From the NCBI GenBank assembly GCA_043785585.1, contig JAYVXB010000643.1, forward strand, positions 1-12,311: DNA of 12,311 bases, given 5' to 3'. Position numbers and translations under genes: made by a program. The notes below the pieces were generated by a model. It was not told where the DNA came from, did no database searches, and was given only the letters and a program-made list of their open reading frames with translations. Source of the stretch: JBBQXV01 sp043785585 (GTDB lineage: Bacteria > Myxococcota_A > Polyangia > Polyangiales > Polyangiaceae). Below are positions 6,820-12,311 of this stretch, piece by piece; the stretch's first letter is position 1; every line of letters starts with the position of its first letter.

Positions 6820-9800
6820 AGCCGCGACCAGGGTGAACGCGCCGCAATAGTCGTCCCACGGCGCGTAGGCGTTTTCGTACGCCATCACTTGGCGCAAGGT
6901 CGGATCGCCGTTGCCGCCGGAGAACTTCTTCTCGGTCTCGATCGTCACCGACGTGCTGAAGCAGAAGACCGACACTTCGATCTCGAGCGTCGCGCGTCCG
7001 ACGCACTTGCCGGTGCTGCTCTCGTACGACAGCTCGAGCTTCAGCTCGATGCACGCACTGATGATCCCGAGCACCTCGACCTCGCCGCGCAGACGGAAAT
7101 AGCCGGTGAGCTTGCAGTCCTTCCCCTCGACCGCAAAGTAGATCCCGAGCGCGACGCTGATCGACCCGCTCGCGACGCCGAAGTCGACGGCGAGGCACGC
7201 TTGGGCCTCGAGCGCGATCTCGAGGAGGCGCACGCCGTCCGGCGCGATCGTGAGTCCGACGAACCCGCCGCCTCCGAGCATGCAGACCGTGAGGACGAAC
7301 GGCGACTCGCGCTTGCAGAAGGCGAAGTCGACGGTCAGCGCCTTTCCGACGAACGGGATCGAGAAGCCGGCCGAGATGCTGAGGTTCTCGAGGCTGAAGA
7401 CGCCAATCGCGACGTTGGGCAGCGGAAGCGAGAAGCTCGCAGAAATTCCGGACGGCGAGACGTGGAGCGCGGGAGGATCGCTGAAGCCGTCGAGCGGGAT
7501 GAACCGGCGAATCGTCTCGATGAACGAGAGCGGCCCGTCGAAGTGCACGCCGCGAAAGCCAACGTCGATGGTCGACTTGCCATTGCTCCCGGCTTTGAAC
7601 ACCAGTCTGTCGAAGACGAGCTTGATGAAATCGTTTTTGCCAATCAGACGAAGCTCGAAGTCGGTGAGCGACGCGAAGACGCTCGCGCCTGCGGGCTCGC
7701 CGCCGCCGGCCTTGCCGCGGATCTCGACGCCGACCTTGAATCCGTTCGGGTCGTTGGGCCAGAAGATCTCGTCGCCCGTCGGCCAGCCCGAGATGGTCGG
7801 GCTCCAATCGAGCTTCACGTGCTGGGACTTGATCGCCTCTTCGGCGTTGACGAATCCGACCACCGCTGCTTTGAAGATGTCGAGCGCGTTCTGATCCGGC
7901 AATAGCTGCACGACGATCTTGTCGTAGATCGAGAGAAACTGCGTCTTTACGCCTTCGTCGATCGGGAGAACGAGCGACTTGAGCACACTGCCGAGAGCCG
8001 CGAGCGCGTCGCGCGCCGCCTTCACGTGACCGAGGAGCGAGTCGGCGAGCGCCGTCAGATCCGTTTTGTCGCCGATCGCGGCGACCGCTTCGACGTCTTT
8101 GAGCAACTTTTCGGCGGCGTCGAGCACCGCCTGGAGCGCCGTGCCGAGCATGGCGGACTCCGACTTCAGTTGCATCGGCGAAAGACCGAGCGACGCCGCC
8201 TTCGCGAGGACGCGATCGTAGAGCTGCTTTTCGATCGCCGACAGCGCGACGGTCGGCGAAAGGTTCTGCGTGAGCGGCAACACGTTGGGGATCGCGCCGA
8301 TCACCTTGTCGATCTCGGCGAGGATTCGTTTTTTCAGATCTTCGCCGATGCTGCTCGCGTTTTGGAACGTGTGAAAGACGAGCTCCGCCGCGTCGAGCGC
8401 TTGCGTGAGAAACTTCGGTGCCTGCTTCAGGATTTCTTTGCCGCCGAGCTCCGCGATGAGTGCCGACAGTGGCACCGCGCCGAACAGCTTCGCGCCGGCC
8501 GCGTCGAAGAACGCGAGCGGATTGAACATGACGCCCGCGCCGATGAGCTTCGTCGGGTCGGCGCCCGCGAGGAGCCCTTGCGCGCGCGAGAGCGCGGTGA
8601 TCGCGAGGTCGGGGCTCGCGAAGCCACCCGACTTGTCCGACTGCTGGCTCAACAACAGCGCTGGCGCCGTCGTGAGGTCGCCGGCGAGCTGCATGAACGC
8701 GCCGGTGACGTTGTTCGTCGCGACCTTCGTCGCGTCGTCGAAGCCTTTCTTCAGGTAGTCGTCGACGTACTTGAACGACGTGGGGACATCGGCGCCGGTC
8801 ATCGCGCGCACGGTATCGACGGCGATCTCCGCGACGTCGAGCTGCGGCACGAACGGCGCGCCGCCATTCTTCGCGACGGCGGTCGTGTGCTTCATCGATC
8901 GCGTCGAGTACGTGGTGTCGTCGAGATCGTCGCTCTGCGCGAGTGCGACGCGCTGCGACTTCATCGGCGAGCGCGCGCGATTGCCGCCGTCCGCGTTCGA
9001 CCACTCGTCGCCGACGCTCTTCGCCAGCGACGCATTCGTCGGGAAGCTCTCCACGTCCCCCGCCGGCAACCAAATGCACGCGGTCGTGAACGTGTGCGCG
9101 TTGCCGTCGTGATCGAACGCTTCGACCTCGAAGGGGAACGGTTGCGAGGACCCGTTGCCGATCGCCCACGTCGATCCGCTCGTACCCGCAATGGTGAGCG
9201 GAGCCTCGAGGTTCGGCGTCACCAGCGTCTTGAAGCGCACCGACGTGAACGGGAAGCCGCGCACGAGTCGCGCATCGAGCCCGTCGTACGTCTTCAGCGG
9301 CTCTTTGACGATCAAGAACTGGTGCGTCCACACGTAGGCCGTGTCTTCGTAGCCGGGGACGAATTTGCGCTCGGAGACCGTGACCCAGATCGCCTCGTGC
9401 CCGAACGGATAGATGTTGCCGTACGTGTCGATGCGGACTTTCTGGTCTCGCCCCATCGTGGCGCGGTGGTCCCACGCGGCGATGTCGGGATGGCCGTCGG
9501 TCGCCCGCTTCCAGGCACCGTGGCTGTCGAGCCATCCGCCGAGCGACGACAGCATCAGCGACTCGACGTCCACCGCGCGCGCGACCGCATTGCTGTCCTT
9601 GTCGCGCAATTTGAAGTTCGTCGTGAGGTGGACGACGCCCGCGCGATCCGCCGCGAGCATCGGTGAACGGAACGGATCGTCATTTTTCATGTCGACCGTC
9701 GCGTCGCTCGCCTTGAAGCTGAGGTCGCGCGTCCACAGCGCGCGGATCGTCTTCTGCCAACCTTGATTTGGGGGGACGGTCAGGCGCGAGTGCCAGAGCT

Positions 9801-10737
9801 CGACGCGGCCCGACTTCGAGACCACAGGCGACGGAGCGTGCTGCCAGATCGCGTGGCTGTTCGGCGAGATGACGAGCCGAAACGGGAGCTCGATTTGCGT
9901 CTGCAGGCCGTCGGGCGGCTGCGGCACGATCGGCCCGACGCGAACGATGTTGTCGGCCGGCTGCGGGAGCGAGTCGAGCGTGCGGATCGAGGTCTCCGGG
10001 TTGGCGACTCGGAACGCGAGGCGGTTCTTTCGCGCGCGTGCCGCCTTGAGCGCGAGCTTGAACCGCGTCGACGTCGGCAGGGCGTCGGTGGCCGTGACAC
10101 CTTGCGAGACGATCCGCGTGGGCTCGAAGCTCGGCGTGTAGACGATGCTCGCGCCCGGCGGCTCGTCCCACGCGTTCGGCGCAACGTGGAGCTGCAGCGT
10201 CGAGATCGCCGCGAGGATCGCCTCGAGCTCGTACGGAATCGCGACGATCGCCTCGGGCACGAAGAACGAGAGTCGACTCTTGCGCGCGATGCGATGCTCG
10301 ACGGCGCCGCCCGCGGGGACGGTGCCTGGCAGAGGCGGTCCGATCTTCTTCGGATCCTGCTCCTCGAACGATTGTTCGAGAATGTGCTGCGGCGGGTGAT
10401 CGATCAGGATGTACGCAGGGCCGCTGGTCCGGCCGAGGAAGAGGCTCCCCTTCAGCGTGAGCCCGCCCGGAGGCGGGGTTTTGGCCACGTCCATCACGTC
10501 GAGCCCGATGATTCCGAGCGTCAGGACGACGAGATCGTCGCGCCGTCCGATACCGAACCACTTCGCGCTCTTGAGAAGAGAGTCGTCGTCCGGTCCAGGC
10601 GCCGTCTCGATCGTGCACGCCGTGAGATCGGGCAACGCGGCGATCGCGATGCCTGCGCCCATGAGCTTCAAGATCCCACGGCGCGTGAGCGCGCGCGGGC
10701 CGAGGTCGCGGCCGTCGCCGGAGTTGCTGCCGCTCAT
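6817..10737 (-). CDS. Giant predicted Tat-exported lipoprotein (1306 aa), first gene of the giant-gene operon
   Basis: Function unknown. The N-terminus is a twin-arginine lipoprotein signal: TRRGILK at residues 18-24, a short hydrophobic stretch, then the lipobox LTAC with Cys41 as the lipidation site; the next residue is Thr, which by the usual rule favours the outer membrane. The mature chain has three zones. Residues about 50-620 are mixed and beta-rich, with ELWHSRL (~312), LSSLGGWLD (~392), HRATMGRD (~425), YPFGHEA (~442) and TLVTPNLEAP (~501). Residues about 625-970 are mostly helical (Ala/Leu/Lys-rich). Residues about 970-1306 are short alternating amphipathic strands with GGGGFVGLTIAPDG near 1155 and eight cysteines. 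From memory, these landmarks recur in large uncharacterised bacterial proteins. The ATG at 10737 is chosen because it gives the complete Tat signal; GAAGG lies 10 bases upstream and the ATG overlaps the stop of a mini-reading frame. Nothing supports an enzymatic role; a structural, binding or lipid-handling role is conceivable but unproven. Confidence 0.9.
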   Translation of the reverse strand: MSGSNSGDGRDLGPRALTRRGILKLMGAGIAIAALPDLTACTIETAPGPDDDSLLKSAKWFGIGRRDDLVVLTLGIIGLDVMDVAKTPPPGGLTLKGSLFLGRTSGPAYILIDHPPQHILEQSFEEQDPKKIGPPLPGTVPAGGAVEHRIARKSRLSFFVPEAIVAIPYELEAILAAISTLQLHVAPNAWDEPPGASIVYTPSFEPTRIVSQGVTATDALPTSTRFKLALKAARARKNRLAFRVANPETSIRTLDSLPQPADNIVRVGPIVPQPPDGLQTQIELPFRLVISPNSHAIWQHAPSPVVSKSGRVELWHSRLTVPPNQGWQKTIRALWTRDLSFKASDATVDMKNDDPFRSPMLAADRAGVVHLTTNFKLRDKDSNAVARAVDVESLMLSSLGGWLDSHGAWKRATDGHPDIAAWDHRATMGRDQKVRIDTYGNIYPFGHEAIWVTVSERKFVPGYEDTAYVWTHQFLIVKEPLKTYDGLDARLVRGFPFTSVRFKTLVTPNLEAPLTIAGTSGSTWAIGNGSSQPFPFEVEAFDHDGNAHTFTTACIWLPAGDVESFPTNASLAKSVGDEWSNADGGNRARSPMKSQRVALAQSDDLDDTTYSTRSMKHTTAVAKNGGAPFVPQLDVAEIAVDTVRAMTGADVPTSFKYVDDYLKKGFDDATKVATNNVTGAFMQLAGDLTTAPALLLSQQSDKSGGFASPDLAITALSRAQGLLAGADPTKLIGAGVMFNPLAFFDAAGAKLFGAVPLSALIAELGGKEILKQAPKFLTQALDAAELVFHTFQNASSIGEDLKKRILAEIDKVIGAIPNVLPLTQNLSPTVALSAIEKQLYDRVLAKAASLGLSPMQLKSESAMLGTALQAVLDAAEKLLKDVEAVAAIGDKTDLTALADSLLGHVKAARDALAALGSVLKSLVLPIDEGVKTQFLSIYDKIVVQLLPDQNALDIFKAAVVGFVNAEEAIKSQHVKLDWSPTISGWPTGDEIFWPNDPNGFKVGVEIRGKAGGGEPAGASVFASLTDFELRLIGKNDFIKLVFDRLVFKAGSNGKSTIDVGFRGVHFDGPLSFIETIRRFIPLDGFSDPPALHVSPSGISASFSLPLPNVAIGVFSLENLSISAGFSIPFVGKALTVDFAFCKRESPFVLTVCMLGGGGFVGLTIAPDGVRLLEIALEAQACLAVDFGVASGSISVALGIYFAVEGKDCKLTGYFRLRGEVEVLGIISACIELKLELSYESSTGKCVGRATLEIEVSVFCFSTSVTIETEKKFSGGNGDPTLRQVMAYENAYAPWDDYCGAFTLVAA

Positions 10738-10775
10738 CGGACGCGGACCTTCGTCGTACCAGCACCGAGCCTCAT
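10734..10775 (-). CDS. Possible 13-codon leader mini-cistron overlapping the lipoprotein start
   Basis: On the minus strand an ATG at 10775 is preceded by GGAGG with a 7-base spacer, the best ribosome site in the window, and encodes MRLGAGTTKVRVR before a TGA at 10736-10734. That TGA shares bases with the ATG of the giant lipoprotein (ATGA), the classic coupling overlap. It may be a leader that delivers ribosomes to the lipoprotein start or tunes its translation. The peptide has no recognisable sequence and no obvious amino-acid run of the attenuation type. It could be a chance frame, with the strong site simply serving the lipoprotein mRNA. Confidence 0.35.
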   Translation of the reverse strand: MRLGAGTTKVRVR

Positions 10776-10965
10776 GAAAAGCCCTCCACCCCTGTGGATA
10801 CGCAGGGAGTGTCGCAGACAGGACAGGCGGTCGTCCGAAATCGGAGCGGAAAGGAGTCGCGGCTCATTTCAGCACGGTGCGTCGGCGAGAACCAGCCATC
10901 GCCGCGGGAGGAGTGTACAAGGCGGGAGGTCGGCAGCCCTGTGGTACCGTTCTGCGATCGTGGTG
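10776..10965. promoter_or_regulatory. Divergent intergenic region between the giant-gene operon and the sigma-factor gene
   Basis: About 190 bases separate the leftward mini-cistron/lipoprotein start from the rightward sigma gene, so promoters for both directions should lie here. I could not identify a trustworthy -35/-10 or ECF-type (GAAC/CGT) promoter. Visible structure is limited to an exact direct repeat GCGGGAGG at 10904-10911 and 10922-10929 (18-base period), with the small palindrome TGTACA between the copies, and CCCTGTGG at 10790-10797 and again at 10937-10944. These could be operator elements or chance in GC-rich DNA. Confidence 0.4.
10783..10787 (-). promoter_or_regulatory. Strong Shine-Dalgarno for the mini-cistron upstream of the lipoprotein
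   Basis: Minus-strand GGAGG lies 7 bases before the ATG at 10775. It is 45 bases from the lipoprotein ATG, too far to serve it directly, whereas the lipoprotein's own site (GAAGG) is weaker and 10 bases away. Confidence 0.45.
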
Positions 10966-11466
10966 ATGGCGACCAGAGACATCGCGCCAGCGGTCTACGA
11001 CATGCTCCGCGCGCTCGCCCATCGGCATCTGCGCAAGAGCGGTGGCAATACGCTCAACACGACCGCGCTCGTGCACGAGGCTTGGCTCAAGCTGATGCAC
11101 GGCGAGTCGGACTTCGAGAATCGCGCGCATTTTTTCGCGGTCGCGGCGACGGCGATGCGGCAAATCCTCGTCGATCACGCGCGGCGACGGCATGCCCAAA
11201 AGCGCGGCGGAGCGGCGCCCGCGACGGAGTCGGCGCTCGCCAACGTCGGGGCAGACTCGAACGTCGATGAGCTCCTCGCGATCGACGCCATCCTCACGAA
11301 GCTCGAGGCACTCGACGAGCGCCTGGCGCGCGTCGTCGAGTGGCGGTTCTTCGGTGGCCTCGACGAAGCGGAGATCGCGCGAGCGCTCGATGTCGACGTG
11401 CGCACCGTCCGCCGCGATTGGCGCAAGGCGCGCGCGTTCATTCTCGGCGAGCTTGGCAGACCGTAG
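10966..11466 (+). CDS. ECF-type RNA polymerase sigma factor (Sigma70_ECF / TIGR02999-like)
   Basis: This 166-residue protein directs RNA polymerase to a specific promoter set. Region 2 spans about residues 7-78, with VYDMLRALAHRHLR, the family-typical TLNTTALVHEAWLKLM and HFFAVAATAMRQILVDHARRR. A linker follows, then region 4 from about 112, with the helix-turn-helix FFGGLDEAEIARALDVDVRT and RRDWRKARAFI. TALVHEA(W/Y)L and MR.ILVDHAR.R are diagnostic of the ECF family that is expanded in Planctomycetes, Acidobacteria and myxobacteria. The start is uncertain: GTG, GTG and ATG follow one another at 10960, 10963 and 10966, none with a good ribosome site. Upstream in-frame sequence does not resemble the family, so the protein appears to lack about 15 N-terminal residues usual in relatives. 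No anti-sigma gene lies beside it. It is divergent from the giant-gene operon, which makes it a candidate regulator by position only. Confidence 0.88.
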   Translation: MATRDIAPAVYDMLRALAHRHLRKSGGNTLNTTALVHEAWLKLMHGESDFENRAHFFAVAATAMRQILVDHARRRHAQKRGGAAPATESALANVGADSNVDELLAIDAILTKLEALDERLARVVEWRFFGGLDEAEIARALDVDVRTVRRDWRKARAFILGELGRP

Positions 11467-11502
11467 CGCGGCGCAGTCGAAGCGGCGTCAGCGCGCCCCC
11501 CG

Positions 11503-12311
11503 TCACTTCGACGTGATGGTCGCCTGATGCGTCGCAACGTAGCGCGCCTGCGCCTGCGCACCGGTGATGTACGCGTCGTACGCGATGTTCCCGCGCAAGT
11601 GCCGCTCGTAGAACGCGACCATGAACGCGCGGGTCATCGCGGTCACCTGCGCGTTCGTCGCCGTCGCCGTCTGGCAGAAGCTGCACGTCAGGCCGCACGA
11701 ACCGACGTCGTCGAGGAAGCTCATGTGGTTCGCGCCGGCCGCGGTGATTTGAACGCTGGGCGAGTTGGTGCGCGAGTAGAACGTCGTGAAGTTGCTCGCG
11801 GCCGGAGCGCACGGCATGAAGCCGCCCATCGCATCGGTCGTCTCCCCGACGAAGCCCGTCGGGATGTGCAATGCGGGCATCAGCGTGGCAACCGTCACGC
11901 ACGCCGGCGCGTTGCATCCGTTCGGACCGCCGCCGTCGACCGGGTCGAGCACGAACGATGCTTTGACTCGCGCGTCCATCGTCGCCGCGAGGAGCGCGAC
12001 CTTGCCGCCGAGCGAGTGACCGCTCATCGCCGCGTTCGCCGCGTCGACGATCGGCCCGAGCATTGCGTCGTTCTTCGCCCAGTCGATGCCGGCGATCATG
12101 TCCTTCGCTTCGTTCGGGTTGTTCGTCCCGGTGATGCTGCCGGGAAAGTCGACCGTGAGCGCGACGTAACCGAACGACGCAAGGCGCTTCACGTAGCCGT
12201 AGTACTGCGACGGCGCGAGCTGGAGGCCGTGGCCGAAGACGACCACGGGGTACGTGCCCGCGGTCGTCGGATACGCGACGTGGATCGCGACGCTGTCGCC
12301 GGTCGACGCGA
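11503..12311 (-). CDS. Chlorophyllase-like alpha/beta hydrolase (5' end beyond window)
   Basis: The visible 268 residues, truncated at the N-terminus by the window edge, form an alpha/beta-hydrolase core. VVVFGHGLQ supplies the oxyanion-hole strand and HG, GYVALTVDFPG follows, the nucleophile elbow GHSLGG places Ser99 (visible numbering), LDPVDG places the probable acid Asp122, and ANHMSFLDD places His195. The combination GHS.GG, DPVDG and HM..LDD is that of the chlorophyllase/PETase-like hydrolase group rather than of classical lipases. The likely reaction is hydrolysis of an ester; the substrate is unknown, and chlorophyll is not implied. Six cysteines occur in two clusters (NGCNAPAC, SCGLTCSFC) plus one between them, suggesting disulfides and an exported enzyme; the signal peptide, if any, is outside the window. 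The GTG at 12246 is not a start, because it falls inside the conserved first strand and the frame remains open to the window end. It converges on the sigma gene with 36 bases between stops. Confidence 0.88.
   Translation of the reverse strand, partial: ASTGDSVAIHVAYPTTAGTYPVVVFGHGLQLAPSQYYGYVKRLASFGYVALTVDFPGSITGTNNPNEAKDMIAGIDWAKNDAMLGPIVDAANAAMSGHSLGGKVALLAATMDARVKASFVLDPVDGGGPNGCNAPACVTVATLMPALHIPTGFVGETTDAMGGFMPCAPAASNFTTFYSRTNSPSVQITAAGANHMSFLDDVGSCGLTCSFCQTATATNAQVTAMTRAFMVAFYERHLRGNIAYDAYITGAQAQARYVATHQATITSK

Noticed and set aside
6109..7905. 598-codon plus-strand open frame across the junction of the two giant genes
   Set aside because: Charged-residue shadow composition, no ribosome site or recognisable domain.
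5216..9535. 1439-codon minus-strand open frame spanning both giant genes in another frame
   Set aside because: It crosses the boundary of the two coupled genes and its translation is Arg/Ala shadow composition without motifs. The chosen frames show a Tat signal, a lipobox and ribosome sites.
8026..9666. 546-codon plus-strand open frame opposite the lipoprotein gene
   Set aside because: Same Arg/Glu shadow composition from GC-rich codon structure; no motif.
9763..10965. Long in-frame upstream extension of the sigma factor
   Set aside because: Residues before the GTG-GTG-ATG run do not resemble the sigma family and are shadow composition opposite the lipoprotein gene.
11467..11502. Possible bidirectional terminator between the convergent sigma and hydrolase genes
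   Set aside because: Only a 5-bp GC pairing with a long loop and no T-run; not distinguishable from chance.
12244..12246. GTG as start codon of the hydrolase
   Set aside because: It lies within the conserved first strand VVVFGHG. In-frame codons continue to the window edge and read as normal protein (ending YPTTAGTYP before it), so the gene is truncated by the window.
1..12311. CRISPR arrays, tRNA/rRNA genes, insertion sequences, phage genes
   Set aside because: No spaced direct-repeat array, no cloverleaf-like or rRNA sequence, no transposase or integrase motifs and no terminal inverted repeats were seen on either strand.

Overview
The window is 12.3 kb of high-G+C, densely coding DNA with strong GC bias at third codon positions. 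This bias opens long meaningless reading frames on both strands. The gene content points to a large-genome member of the Myxococcota or a similar soil bacterium. It includes a gamma-alpha-fused 2-oxoacid:ferredoxin oxidoreductase, a Planctomycete/Acidobacteria/myxobacteria-type ECF sigma factor, a secreted-looking chlorophyllase-like hydrolase, and very large unique lipoprotein genes. The taxonomic reading is inference from gene content and composition; there is no rRNA or other marker.

Layout: (1) 18-2695, minus strand: a two-gene operon for 2-oxoacid:ferredoxin oxidoreductase. The alpha gene (gamma+alpha domains fused) is followed directly by the beta gene, which starts at a TTG with an ideal ribosome site inside the end of the alpha gene. 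(2) 2696-2844: a spacer with a GC hairpin and no gene. (3) 2845-10737, minus strand: two giant genes, 1306 and 1320 codons, in one tightly coupled operon covering almost two thirds of the window. The first product is a predicted Tat-exported lipoprotein. The second has no signal peptide and is mostly beta-rich. Neither has a function I can name. I recognise sequence landmarks in both that I recall from uncharacterised large bacterial proteins. A 13-codon mini-reading frame with a near-perfect ribosome site precedes the lipoprotein gene and overlaps its start codon (ATGA). (4) 10776-10965: a divergent intergenic region. (5) 10966-11466, plus strand: a short ECF-type sigma factor (the family with TIGR02999/Sigma70_ECF features), divergent from the giant-gene operon and with no visible anti-sigma gene. 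(6) 11503-12311, minus strand: a chlorophyllase-like alpha/beta hydrolase, cut by the right end of the window and converging on the sigma gene.

How they may work together: the oxidoreductase is a self-contained metabolic unit, making acyl-CoA and reduced ferredoxin from 2-oxoacids. The giant-gene pair is the candidate undescribed system. It appears to be an envelope-anchored lipoprotein made stoichiometrically with a second large protein, and the adjacent divergent sigma factor is a possible but unproven regulator. The hydrolase looks like an independent exported enzyme. I see no mobile elements, CRISPR arrays, tRNA or rRNA genes.
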